Assembly: GCF_016756775.1 (NCBI RefSeq) | Contig: NZ_JAERMU010000010.1 | Span: forward strand, 1 to 64,000 | Source: Dryocola clanedunensis subsp. sulfonylureivorans | Lineage (GTDB): Bacteria; Pseudomonadota; Gammaproteobacteria; Enterobacterales; Enterobacteriaceae | Length of the DNA: 64,000 nucleotides | Direction of reading: 5' to 3' | In this document: in pieces, positions 30,212-38,686 of the stretch | Position numbering within the stretch: the first letter of the stretch is position 1 | How the letters are laid out: every line of letters starts with the position of its first letter | The notes under the pieces: generated by a model | What the model was told of the DNA's origin: nothing | Seen by the model: the letters and a program-made list of their open reading frames with translations, nothing else | Database searches by the model: none | Program-made: the position numbers and the translations under genes

Positions 30212-31697
30212 AAGTACGCAGCTTGCGTTGCATCCCTTCTCTTTCATCTGGCCAAACGAAGATGAAATGGCGGCTTCCGAAAGCCGTCTGGAGAAATTAT
30301 TACAAAGTCTGAGCAGAAGTTTTGGCGCAACGTCTGACGTACTGGGAAGTGCGGTCTCTCACATCCCGGCAGCCGCAGGCGTTGTTGAGTCGTTAGTGGG
30401 TAAGGTCATCGGTTTCACTACCGGTGTCGCCAGCAAACTGGAAAGTGATTATCAAACGTCACGGCAAAAAGGTGTAAGCCTTGAAGTCTACCGTGCAAAT
30501 GAGTATGCGGCTGAGCAGTCTGCCGGTCAGCCTGAACAAAATCAGGCATTTGTTCAGAAATATCATGGGATTACGAAGTCTCTGAGTTTTGACAATACCG
30601 CGGCTGCGGAAAATGCCGGTCGCTATATGACGTCATTACGTAAAGCAGAAACGGTCGTTGAAATTCTGCGCGAGAAAGCGGGAGCAGGCCTGGCCGCTGA
30701 GCTCACCGGGCCGATAGATAAACTCACCGGCACCCTGGTTGTCAGCTTTGGGAAAATTGAACCTACCTTTAACCGGATAATCGCCGTGGCCGGAGATGTC
30801 GCCAGTGTAGTGGGCAATGCTTTCAGCGGGCTCATTAGCGGCGTTGCGGAAATTATCGGCTGGTGGCAGCAGCTGGACAGCTCGACCCAAACCGTTATCA
30901 CGACTATTGCTGGCCTGACAGCCGTCTGGTTCGCCCTGAATAGCGCATTTCTGGCCTCGCCCATCGGCATGGTTCTCGCACTAGCGGGGGCCATTGGCCT
31001 GCTTTATGACGATTACATGAAGTGGCAACAAGACGGCGAAAGCCTGATTGACTGGGGAGCCTGGGAACCTGTTCTTAAAGCGGCAACGGATATGATTTCA
31101 GGCCTGACAGAAACCATTAAAAATCTTACCGTCGGGCTGGCCGACATGTTTGGCATCGATCTCAGCAAATGGTCCCTTAGCGGTATTTTTGAGGAACTCA
31201 TCGGCGGCTTTAATCAGCTGGGCGAGACTTTGCAGAAAGTCGGCAAACTGATTAACGCTCTGAAAGAGGGCGACTGGTCACAGGTGGCTGCGATCGGCAA
31301 AGATCTGATCGTCGGCGGTTTCTCAAATTCGCTTCCGGGTTGGCTTGCGGAAAAAGCTGGCGACCTTAACAACTGGCTGATGGATGACGAGAAGCCAGTG
31401 GCTCAGGGAGCAACATCGACGGTAATGCTTTCGTCAAAGGCCATCAACAACCTGGCGGCACCGGACGCAGGCGCGATGCTGATGCCGGGGACCGCGGGTG
31501 ACACCGGACGGTTTGCGACCAGCCGCGATATTACCCAGAACAGCTCCAGCAGCGTTGTCTCTCCCACTATTACCAATAAAACCGACATCGTTATCAACGG
31601 CGCGACGGATCCGGTTGCGGTGGGCAGTGAGGTAGAGCGCCGCCAGACCAACGTCTATTCAAATCTCGCCCAGATGTACACACCGGGGGTCTCCTGA
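30204..31697 (+). CDS. Tail tape measure protein
   Basis: 497 aa. Long helical segments with central hydrophobic stretches (about 225-270: TVITTIAGLTAVWFALNSAF and LALAGAIGLLYDD) are typical of tape measures. The C-terminal part is Ser/Thr-rich with VERRQTNVYSNLAQM. It starts after GGAGAGAGG. At roughly 0.15 nm per residue the tail would be about 75 nm, short for a contractile tail. It overlaps the next gene by one base. Confidence 0.8.
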   Translation: MSESTQLALHPFSFIWPNEDEMAASESRLEKLLQSLSRSFGATSDVLGSAVSHIPAAAGVVESLVGKVIGFTTGVASKLESDYQTSRQKGVSLEVYRANEYAAEQSAGQPEQNQAFVQKYHGITKSLSFDNTAAAENAGRYMTSLRKAETVVEILREKAGAGLAAELTGPIDKLTGTLVVSFGKIEPTFNRIIAVAGDVASVVGNAFSGLISGVAEIIGWWQQLDSSTQTVITTIAGLTAVWFALNSAFLASPIGMVLALAGAIGLLYDDYMKWQQDGESLIDWGAWEPVLKAATDMISGLTETIKNLTVGLADMFGIDLSKWSLSGIFEELIGGFNQLGETLQKVGKLINALKEGDWSQVAAIGKDLIVGGFSNSLPGWLAEKAGDLNNWLMDDEKPVAQGATSTVMLSSKAINNLAAPDAGAMLMPGTAGDTGRFATSRDITQNSSSSVVSPTITNKTDIVINGATDPVAVGSEVERRQTNVYSNLAQMYTPGVS

Positions 31698-32254
31698 TGG
31701 CAAGCATTTCAGCTCTTTTTCAGCAGTCCGCGCACCAGATTGGTTTCCTGATCCCGAAAGTGGTGATCAACGAGGCCCACTCCGACACTCTCGAGATCGC
31801 CAGCCACCCCATTGAATACGGGGGCAGCATCAGCGACCACGCCTGGAAAAGTGCCAGTAGCCTGGTCATTGACTGCTGCTTTGCGGATGACGATCTGAGG
31901 GATTTTGCGGGCGCCGGCGTGCTGTTCGGCTCCGCGAACGCGCTGGGGCAGGACAAAATCTACCAGCAGCTCCTCGATCTTCAGCGCAGCTGTGAGCCGT
32001 TTGACGTGATAACCACCAGACGAACCTACAGCAACATGCTGTTAAAGCAGATCGATGTGACCACCAAAAATGGCCTGGAGAACATCCTGAGCTGCAGGCT
32101 CACCCTTAGCCAGATCCAGCTTGCCCGTACGGAAGCGATTCCCACGGCGAAGAAGGCGGACATGAAAGAGGGGGTGAGCACCAGCGGCGTCAGCAACGGC
32201 GGCACCAGAAATCCCGTGCCGGTGGTATCGGCTACGGTCATCCCCATCACCTGA
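31697..32254 (+). CDS. Baseplate protein (Dit-like)
   Basis: 185 aa. It carries the pattern of phage tail proteins that attach the tube to the baseplate: SDTLEIASHPIEYGGSISDHAWK, then a C-terminal low-complexity tail with VSTSGVSNGGTRNPVP. The Dit-like call is from general resemblance and position right after the tape measure. Confidence 0.6.
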   Translation: MASISALFQQSAHQIGFLIPKVVINEAHSDTLEIASHPIEYGGSISDHAWKSASSLVIDCCFADDDLRDFAGAGVLFGSANALGQDKIYQQLLDLQRSCEPFDVITTRRTYSNMLLKQIDVTTKNGLENILSCRLTLSQIQLARTEAIPTAKKADMKEGVSTSGVSNGGTRNPVPVVSATVIPIT

Positions 32255-32265
32255 CTGGAGGAACC

Positions 32266-32574
32266 ATGTCGATTGCAGAAATTCCGCTGAGTGCGGACAA
32301 CCAACTCTTTACCCTTCAGCTGGCGGGCCAGCAGCTTCGCCTGCGGCTGATCTATCGCGATGTGGCGGGCTGGGTGCTGGATATTCTCGACCCGGACGAG
32401 CGGCCGATCGTCAGCGGTATTCCGCTGGTCCCCGGCGTCGATCTGCTGGCCGCCTACGGCTCGCTCGGCTTTTCCGGCGGGCTGTGGGTCGTCTCTGACG
32501 ACGAAACGCAGGAATATCCCAGCAAAACCAACCTGGGCTACGGCAGCCATCTGTACTTTGTGACGACGGATTAG
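32266..32574 (+). CDS. Baseplate plug-like protein
   Basis: 102 aa, beta-rich, with IPLSADNQLFTLQLAGQQLRL at the N-terminus, a pattern I associate with small baseplate plug proteins of compact contractile phages. Position between the Dit-like and hub genes agrees. Confidence 0.55.
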   Translation: MSIAEIPLSADNQLFTLQLAGQQLRLRLIYRDVAGWVLDILDPDERPIVSGIPLVPGVDLLAAYGSLGFSGGLWVVSDDETQEYPSKTNLGYGSHLYFVTTD

Positions 32575-32584
32575 GGGAGATGCA

Positions 32585-33580
32585 ATGAGTCTGAACTGGT
32601 CACGCCATTTTGAGCTACAGCTGCTGGATAAAGACGGTGGGGGCATCGTGCTGTCTGGTTTTAAGGTGAAATTCACCGTCAACTGGCGTAGCGGCAGCGC
32701 ACCAAAAACCGCGGACGTTACCATTTACAACCTCTCATCTGAAACCCTCAACCGCATTACGCAAAACAACGAGTTCGCCAAAATCCGGCTGATCGCCGGG
32801 TACAACGGCCTGATGCCCGTGGTTAGCGAGGATGAAGTTGGCAAGGTTCGTGAGGTCACGCAGGAGGAGTGGGGGCAGCGCGACGGGCAGAACTTCGGCC
32901 TGATCTTCAGCGGCGACATCCGCATCACCATTGCCGGATGGGAAGCAAACACGCCGGACAGCTCGCTGCTGATTCAGGCGGTTGACGGCCATGAGGCGCT
33001 CACCTCCGCCGTGGTCAGCGAAACGCTGGCGAAAGGCTACAAGGTGGAGGATCTCTACAACCGCGTACTGACCAGCCTGGCGAAATACCAGATAGTTGGC
33101 GGTAAAAAACCGCCTTTTCCAACCACCGTTTTCCCACGCGGTTACACCCTCCACGGTAAAGCCAGCCTCTATCTGGACCAGATAGGCAAGCTGTGCAACG
33201 CCAGCTGGAAGCTGGTGGACGATAGGCTGGATTACTACAGCAACAGCGAGGAGAAAAGTGAGCCGATCAGGCTCAACGGCAACAACGGGCTTATCGGCAG
33301 ACCGCAAACCACCACCGGTTCGGGCGTCAATATCTGCTGTCTGATCAATCCCAATATCGTGCTCAACGGACGGGTGCAGCTCGAGCAAAGCCAGGTCTAC
33401 AGGGCGAGCGCCACTGCCGACGGGGATAAACTCCCTTCCTGGACGCCCGTGGCGACGGACGGTATTTACCAGGTCTATGGCATCACCTACTCCGGGGATA
33501 CCCGGGCGCAGGATTGGTATATGAAATTGTCGTGCTGGATACCCGGCACTAAGCCTGCCGAAAAGAAAACAGCATCGTAA
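32585..33580 (+). CDS. Baseplate hub protein
   Basis: 331 aa. Lacks enzyme motifs; it begins SLNWSRHFELQLLDKDGGG and contains FKVKFTVNWRSG and ADVTIYNLS, typical of gp27/gpD-like hub proteins that carry the central spike. It is followed by the spike gene after 42 bases. Confidence 0.7.
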   Translation: MSLNWSRHFELQLLDKDGGGIVLSGFKVKFTVNWRSGSAPKTADVTIYNLSSETLNRITQNNEFAKIRLIAGYNGLMPVVSEDEVGKVREVTQEEWGQRDGQNFGLIFSGDIRITIAGWEANTPDSSLLIQAVDGHEALTSAVVSETLAKGYKVEDLYNRVLTSLAKYQIVGGKKPPFPTTVFPRGYTLHGKASLYLDQIGKLCNASWKLVDDRLDYYSNSEEKSEPIRLNGNNGLIGRPQTTTGSGVNICCLINPNIVLNGRVQLEQSQVYRASATADGDKLPSWTPVATDGIYQVYGITYSGDTRAQDWYMKLSCWIPGTKPAEKKTAS

Positions 33581-33622
33581 AACGCTCCCGCTCCGGCGGG
33601 ATTTTTATATCCAGGAGGCAAG

Positions 33623-34306
33623 ATGGCTTTAACCGCAACCACCCTTAGCGGCGAGCTGGCGGATACCTTCGCGGCCAATAACGCCGCCCTGAGTAACGAC
33701 CTGCGCGTCGCGCTACCGGGGATTATTCAGTCCTTCGACCCGGAAACGGTGACCTGTGAAGTCGCCCCGGCGATCAAAGGCGCACAAACCGCCAGCGACG
33801 GCTCCGTCAGCCCGGTGGACTACCCGCTGCTGGTGGATGTCCCGGTGATCTTTCCCCGCGGCGGAGGCTGCACGCTAACCTTCCCGCTGGCCAAAGGCGA
33901 CGAATGTCTGGTGGTCTTTGCCGACCGGGCGATGGATTTCTGGTGGCAGAACGGTGGCATTCAGGAACCGGTGGATGGCCGGCAGCATTCTCTTTCGGAT
34001 GCTTTCGTCCTGCCGGGCCCGCAGTCACAGACAAAAAAAATTGGCGGCATCAGCACCAGCGCCGTGCAGCTACGCAGCGACGACGGCGCGGCATTTGTGG
34101 AACTTAACCCAACCAGCCACGCCATCACGCTCAGCACGACGGGGCCGCTCACCGCCAGCGCCTCGGCCATCGACTTAACCGGCGAGGTGACGATCAGCGG
34201 TAACGTCACCGTCAGCGGCGACGTCAAAGCGGCGGGCATCAGCCTGACCAGCCACCGCCACGGCGGCGTCCAGTCGGGAGGATCAACCACGGGAACACCA
34301 ACATGA
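33623..34306 (+). CDS. Membrane-puncturing spike (Gp138/gpV-like)
   Basis: 227 aa. An N-terminal OB-like domain (LRVALPGIIQSFDPETVTCEV) leads to a repetitive beta-helix (AIDLTGEVTISGNVTVSGDV) and a tip SHRHGG followed by Gly/Ser/Thr, with the His-x-His iron-binding motif seen at the apex of phage spikes. It would be the tip that pierces the target outer membrane. It overlaps the next gene by 4 bases (ATGA). Confidence 0.8.
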   Translation: MALTATTLSGELADTFAANNAALSNDLRVALPGIIQSFDPETVTCEVAPAIKGAQTASDGSVSPVDYPLLVDVPVIFPRGGGCTLTFPLAKGDECLVVFADRAMDFWWQNGGIQEPVDGRQHSLSDAFVLPGPQSQTKKIGGISTSAVQLRSDDGAAFVELNPTSHAITLSTTGPLTASASAIDLTGEVTISGNVTVSGDVKAAGISLTSHRHGGVQSGGSTTGTPT

Positions 34307-34653
34307 GATATCGCAGAGAAAGTAGCAGCGGGGACTACTCGTTTGGTCAGGGGGATAACAACTTTCTGACGGACTCCCCGGAATGCGTCGCCCAGGCGGT
34401 CAACACCCGCCTGCAGCTATGGCGCGGCGAATGGTTTCTCGACACAACACAGGGCACGCCGTACTGGCAGTCCGTGCTGGGTAAAAGGCCGGACAAGGCC
34501 TGGCCGCTGATCCTGCGCGATCGGGTCAGCCAGACGCCGGGCGTCAAATCCGTCCTCAGCGTCGAGACCAGCCAGCAGGCCGGGCGGCGCGTGACCTTCA
34601 ACGCCACCATCGACACCCTCTACGGCACAACTACAGTAACAAGCGAGGCGTAA
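34303..34653 (+). CDS. Baseplate wedge protein (GpW/gp25-like)
   Basis: 116 aa. SFGQGDNNFLTDSPECVAQAVNTRLQLWRGEWFLD is, in outline, the N-terminus of gp25-like wedge proteins. Overlaps with both neighbours indicate coupled translation. Confidence 0.75.
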   Translation: MRYRRESSSGDYSFGQGDNNFLTDSPECVAQAVNTRLQLWRGEWFLDTTQGTPYWQSVLGKRPDKAWPLILRDRVSQTPGVKSVLSVETSQQAGRRVTFNATIDTLYGTTTVTSEA

Positions 34654-35852
34654 TGGCTATTCATCCTGCAACGCTGGGGTTATCGGCAACGATAACGGCC
34701 CAGGGGATCTCCGCGCCTGACTATCAGACCATCCTCAATGCGCTGATGGACCAGTTCAGGCAAATCTACGGCAGCGATGCCTATCTGGAGCCGGACAGCA
34801 AAGACGGCCAGATGATCTCGCTGCTGGCGCTGGCCGTTCACGATGCCAATAACACGGCTATCGCGGTTTATAACGGCTTCTCTCCCGCAACCGGTATGGG
34901 CAACGGGCTGTCCAGCAACGTCAAGATCAACGGCATTGCGCGTAAAAGCGCAACCAGCTCTACCGTCGATCTGCTGCTGGGCGGCACGCCGGGCACCACC
35001 ATCGTCAACGGCAGCGTAAAAGATGCCAATGGCGTTAACTGGCTCCTGCCCGCGTCGGCAGTTATCGGTATTGATAGCACGACGATAGTCACTGCTACCT
35101 GCGCTATTAGCGGGGCAGTAGCGGCACTGGCCGGCACCATCACCACCATCAACACCCCAACACGGGGCTGGACGACGGTCACCAACCCGACGGCAGCAAC
35201 GCCGGGCGTGGCCGCCGAAACGGACGCCGAGCTTCGCGTTCGCCAGGCGCAGAGCGTGGCGCTGCCAGCCTTAACTTCATTCGACGCGCTTGACGGCGCG
35301 CTGGCCAACGTCGCGGGCGTGACGCGCCATAAGCTCTACGAGAACGACAAAGGCAGCGAAGATGAAAACGGCCTGCCGCCGCACTCGCTGTCGGCCATTG
35401 TCGACGGCGGCGACGTGACCGCCATCGCCCAGACGTTGCGCGGTAAAAAAGGGCAGGGCGTCGGCACCTGGGGAACAACGTCGGTCACCGTGCCGGACAA
35501 ATACGGCAATCCGCACGTTATCAGCTTCTCCCGCTCCATCGACGTGCCGGTGTTTGTCACCCTCGAACTTAAACCTTTCAGCGGCTACACCTCGCAGATT
35601 GGCGAGCAGATCAAGCAGGCGGTGGCGGACTATATCAACTCGCTGACCATTGGTGACGACGTCCTGCTGAGCCGCCTCTTTTCACCGGCCAACCTCGGCG
35701 TGGTGAGCGGCGGTAACGCGCGCTACTACGACATCACCAGCCTGGCGATAGGCAAAAGCGCCGAGAGCACGGTGGTGGCGAACATCGATATCGCCTACGA
35801 CGAGTCGGCGTCCTGTACCGCGGAGAACATCACGATCGCGGTGACGCCATGA
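34653..35852 (+). CDS. Baseplate J/gp47-like protein
   Basis: 399 aa with LNALMDQFRQIYGSDAYLEPDS, DGQMISLLALAVHDANNTA and RVRQAQSVA, the pattern of baseplate J proteins that form the wedge. Overlaps the next gene by 4 bases. Confidence 0.88.
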   Translation: MAIHPATLGLSATITAQGISAPDYQTILNALMDQFRQIYGSDAYLEPDSKDGQMISLLALAVHDANNTAIAVYNGFSPATGMGNGLSSNVKINGIARKSATSSTVDLLLGGTPGTTIVNGSVKDANGVNWLLPASAVIGIDSTTIVTATCAISGAVAALAGTITTINTPTRGWTTVTNPTAATPGVAAETDAELRVRQAQSVALPALTSFDALDGALANVAGVTRHKLYENDKGSEDENGLPPHSLSAIVDGGDVTAIAQTLRGKKGQGVGTWGTTSVTVPDKYGNPHVISFSRSIDVPVFVTLELKPFSGYTSQIGEQIKQAVADYINSLTIGDDVLLSRLFSPANLGVVSGGNARYYDITSLAIGKSAESTVVANIDIAYDESASCTAENITIAVTP

Positions 35853-36529
35853 GCAGATACACGGATCTCATCACCAGCTATCACGCCGGCAAACCGCTGT
35901 TCTTCGACCATATCGACCTGACGACCAGCCCGTTCACCGCCGTCTCTGACACGACCGGCTCACTGATCTCCGCCTTCGATATCGACAGCGCCGATGGGGT
36001 GCAGCTCGATATTCTTGGGCAGTGGATTGGCCGCAGCCGCTACGTCACAGAGCCGATTTCCGGCATCTACTTCGGCTGGGATCAGGAAGGGCTGGGCTAC
36101 GACCAGGGCGTCTGGCAGGGGCCGTACGACCCTGATACGGGCTATACGGCGCTCAGCGATGAAACCTATCGCATCATCCTGAAGGCGAAAATCGCCATCA
36201 ACACCTGGGACGGACAGAACGACTCGCTGCCGGCGATCCTCGATGCGGCAACCGCCGGCTCCGGCCTGCGGATGCAAATCGTCGATAACCAGGACATGAC
36301 GATCTCGGTCTGGGTCTTCCCGGAAACCGATATTGCTGACATGTCGCTCGAGCTAATCGCGGCGATAAAACAGGGATATTTAACGATAAAAGCCGCAGGC
36401 GTGTGGGCTGGCGACATCCAGACGCCCTCGGTTGAAACACCCTCAGAGGGAAGCCGCTTCTTCGGCTTCGATATCACTAACGACTACATCGCCGGTCTGG
36501 ACGACGGCGCCTGGGAGAGCAAACTCTAA
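35849..36529 (+). CDS. Tail protein linking baseplate to fibre (DUF2612-like)
   Basis: 226 aa. VQLDILGQWIGRSRYV and GYTALSDETYRIILKAKIAIN are typical of DUF2612, the counterpart of gpI in P2-like tails. It is directly followed by the fibre gene (TAATG overlap), where its partner should be. Confidence 0.75.
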   Translation: MSRYTDLITSYHAGKPLFFDHIDLTTSPFTAVSDTTGSLISAFDIDSADGVQLDILGQWIGRSRYVTEPISGIYFGWDQEGLGYDQGVWQGPYDPDTGYTALSDETYRIILKAKIAINTWDGQNDSLPAILDAATAGSGLRMQIVDNQDMTISVWVFPETDIADMSLELIAAIKQGYLTIKAAGVWAGDIQTPSVETPSEGSRFFGFDITNDYIAGLDDGAWESKL

Positions 36530-37491
36530 TGGCTACAAATCAATTTAAACCTTTTGCAACCGGCCCCGCGGCAAACGTCACCCCGCAGGAAGACTGGGAA
36601 GCGCTGCCCGCGCTGCTGAGCGGCTTCACCTCCGGTAAAGCCAGCAGCGCGCAGGTCAACAAAGCGCTGCGCCAGACCTCGTTTATCGCCTCCGCGCTGG
36701 CAGAGTTCGTCAGCGAGAAAAGCGGCGAGGACGTACTGGACGACGGCGACGTAGCAGGCTTTATCGCCAAAATGACCAGCGGCTTCGCCGCCGAATACCT
36801 GAGCCGCGAAAACCCGTTCGGCGATATCAAAGCAGATGGCAGCGCCGCAGTCTCCACGGCTCTCGCAAACCTTGGTTTGGGGGAAGGGTCGCCAATTATT
36901 GGTTCGCCGTTTGCCTGGCCGAGCACGAAAATGCCAAATGAAGTTTTCTCCTCTATGGCAGGAATGACCTTTTTAAAAATGAACGGAGCGACTTTTAGTG
37001 CGACAACTTATCCAAAGTTGGCACTCCTTTATCCTGATTTGAAACTACCGGATTTACGCGGTGAGTTTATCCGCGGTTGGGATGATGGTAGGGGGGTTGA
37101 TACCGGTCGAGTATTGCTTAGTGTTCAAGGGTGTGCATTTGAAGACCATGCGTTAACTTTACCTACCAATCAGGGGTACGCGGGAATAGAAAAAGGAAGC
37201 ACTGAAAACGATATTTATGCAGCATTTGCTGACAGCATGCGATATATCGGAACGGAAAATAGCAGTGGCCAATGGACTGATTACTCCCAACCAAGAATAT
37301 ATATTCGTGCTGATGGTAAGCCTCTTGGTAATAATAATGGCTTAGCGAGTATGCCGGATGCTCAATATGCCTCCCTACGCACTTACAGAGCAAGTACTGG
37401 TTGGAGTAATCCTGGGGGGAATATGCCCAAAACAGCAGCGGAAACGAGAGGCAGAAACATTGCATTAAATTATTTAGTTAGAGCAAGTTAA
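36529..37491 (+). CDS. Tail fibre, expressed version with switchable C-terminus
   Basis: 320 aa. Residues 1-114 are encoded outside the invertible segment and probably attach to the baseplate. From Leu115, at the crossover core, the variable part begins: a collar-like domain (YPDLKLPDLRGEFIRGWDDGRG) and a C-terminal receptor-binding tip ending ETRGRNIALNYLVRAS. The DNA changes sharply at the crossover: by hand count 70% GC in 36601-36660 and 38% in 36961-37020. No tail-fibre assembly chaperone gene follows. Confidence 0.88.
   Translation: MATNQFKPFATGPAANVTPQEDWEALPALLSGFTSGKASSAQVNKALRQTSFIASALAEFVSEKSGEDVLDDGDVAGFIAKMTSGFAAEYLSRENPFGDIKADGSAAVSTALANLGLGEGSPIIGSPFAWPSTKMPNEVFSSMAGMTFLKMNGATFSATTYPKLALLYPDLKLPDLRGEFIRGWDDGRGVDTGRVLLSVQGCAFEDHALTLPTNQGYAGIEKGSTENDIYAAFADSMRYIGTENSSGQWTDYSQPRIYIRADGKPLGNNNGLASMPDAQYASLRTYRASTGWSNPGGNMPKTAAETRGRNIALNYLVRAS
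36860..36885 (+). repeat. Left DNA-inversion crossover site (gix/cix-like)
   Basis: 26-bp site with imperfect dyad symmetry around a TT core (36872-36873), arms CGCAAACC / GGTTTGGG. A 21-bp stretch, AAACCTTGG... (36867-36887), is repeated in inverse orientation at 38046-38066. Confidence 0.85.
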
Positions 37492-37522
37492 TTATCACTG
37501 CAAACACAATACGTCCTAGGCT

Positions 37523-37556
37523 AAGGCGGTGATATGCATTCAATATTCACCGCCTT
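37523..37556. terminator. Shared hairpin between the two fibre ends
   Basis: AAGGCGGTGA and TCACCGCCTT form a perfect 10-bp stem around a 14-base loop, nearly symmetric, between the two converging fibre ends. No T tract follows. It could end or protect the fibre transcript in either orientation. Confidence 0.5.
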
Positions 37557-37573
37557 CATACTCAGAAAAATTA

Positions 37574-38062
37574 TTACTGTGCCCTGACAATGTAATTATA
37601 TGCGACGTTACGTGGTCTGGTTTCTATTGCAGTATTTACATTTCGTGACGCGTCAAATGTCGTCACATCCGCTGCTGATGAACCACTGGCTCCCTGCATT
37701 TGAACATAATTAGCACCACTTTGTTTCGCAACGGAAAATGCTCCATTTGCCTCAACTACAACCCCTCCGCCTGTTAGCGCCGATGATCTTGACGTGAGCG
37801 AACCAATAATATTTTGTATTGCAAAGTTCTGTGCACTCAACAATCCACGACCTTTATCCGCCCCACGCCCGTCGTCCCAACCACGTATAAATTCCCCACG
37901 CAGGTCAGGCAAGCTGCCGGATGGATATGCGAGTGCCAGCTTTGGATATTTAGTCTTGTCGAAAGCCGCGCCGTTACATTTAAGCCAACCCTCTGGCGGT
38001 GTGGCAGAAGGCCATGGAACAGGCACGCCAACCGGCAAAGCAGAGCCTTCCCCCAAACCAAG
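37574..38062 (-). CDS. Silent alternative tail-fibre C-terminus
   Basis: 162 codons in the opposite orientation, beginning at the crossover core (NLGLGEGSALPVGVPVPWPS) and ending ETRPRNVAYNYIVRAQ. It has the same collar-like block as the active copy (YPSGSLPDLRGEFIRGWDDG) but a different tip. It has no start signals of its own: the open frame extends a little past the site to 38158 only by chance. Joined to the fixed part it would give a 276-aa fibre. Confidence 0.85.
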   Translation of the reverse strand, partial: LGLGEGSALPVGVPVPWPSATPPEGWLKCNGAAFDKTKYPKLALAYPSGSLPDLRGEFIRGWDDGRGADKGRGLLSAQNFAIQNIIGSLTSRSSALTGGGVVVEANGAFSVAKQSGANYVQMQGASGSSAADVTTFDASRNVNTAIETRPRNVAYNYIVRAQ

Positions 38063-38073
38063 GTTTAAGAAAA
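38048..38073 (-). repeat. Right DNA-inversion crossover site (gix/cix-like)
   Basis: TTCCCCCAAACC-AA-GGTTTAAGAAAA, inverse copy of the left site with AA core at 38060-38061. Confidence 0.85.
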
Positions 38074-38127
38074 TGACTCCCGGGCTACCGTTTGGCATGC
38101 TGGCTGCTTTTATTCGGGGAGAAAAGC

Positions 38128-38682
38128 GTGCTGATTGGCTATATACGGGTGTCAACAAATGACCAGAACACGGCTTTGCAGCGTCAGGCGCTGCTTAGCG
38201 CAGGATGTGAACAAATTTTTGAGGACAAGATGAGTGGCAAAACCGCCGAGCGCCCCGGCCTTAAGAAGCTGCTGAAAGCGCTTGCCGAAGGGGATACGCT
38301 GGTGGTGTGGAAGCTGGATCGGCTCGGGCGCAGCATGCGAAACCTGGTGCTGCTGATTGAAGAGCTACGCCTGCGGGGGATTAATTTTCGCAGCCTGACC
38401 GACAGCATCGACACCAGCACGCCGATGGGGCGCTTTTTCTTTCACGTCATGAGCGCGCTGGCCGAAATGGAGCGGGAGCTGATTGTGGAGCGCACCCGGG
38501 CGGGGCTTGCGGCGGCGCGGCGGGAGGGGCGCATTGGCGGACGAAGGCCGAAACTGACCTCTGAGCAGTGGGCGCAGGCCGGGCGGCTTCTGGCGGCGGG
38601 CGAAGCCAGACAGAAGGTCGCCCTGATCTTTGACGTCGGCCTTTCTACGCTTTACAAAAAATTCCCCGCCGCGGCGGCTTGA
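38128..38682 (+). CDS. Serine-recombinase DNA invertase (Gin/Cin/Hin family)
   Basis: 184 aa. The N-terminal resolvase domain has nucleophile Ser9 in LIGYIRVSTNDQ, then LDRLGRSMRNL and the long helix around MSALAEMERELIVERTRAGL. The C-terminal helix-turn-helix is KVALIFDVGLSTLYKKF. GTG start at 38128, six bases after GGGGAG. Family members invert DNA between short inverted sites with the Fis protein bound to an enhancer, usually inside the 5' part of the invertase gene. It ends 4 bases before the stop of convergent yfhH, which marks the right end of the block. Confidence 0.93.
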   Translation: MLIGYIRVSTNDQNTALQRQALLSAGCEQIFEDKMSGKTAERPGLKKLLKALAEGDTLVVWKLDRLGRSMRNLVLLIEELRLRGINFRSLTDSIDTSTPMGRFFFHVMSALAEMERELIVERTRAGLAAARREGRIGGRRPKLTSEQWAQAGRLLAAGEARQKVALIFDVGLSTLYKKFPAAAA

Positions 38683-38686
38683 TGCC

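Larger units (their letters stand above)
36860..38073. other. Invertible DNA segment switching the tail fibre
   Basis: About 1.19 kb between inverted crossover sites. It holds two alternative fibre C-termini facing each other, 82 bases apart. A site-specific invertase gene starts 55 bases beyond the right site. Inversion would join the second C-terminus to the fixed N-terminus in frame: both sites read AAC CTT GGT TTG GGG GAA in the fibre frame. Confidence 0.85.

Noticed and set aside
37574-38158. Minus-strand frame read as a complete second fibre gene
   Set aside because: The part beyond the crossover site lacks homology and start signals; only the part from 38062 down is meaningful, as a silent C-terminus.
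24811-38682. Extracellular contractile injection system with cargo instead of a tailocin
   Set aside because: No AAA+ ATPase of the eCIS type and no cargo-like gene is present, while phage lysis genes and an SOS-type repressor are.
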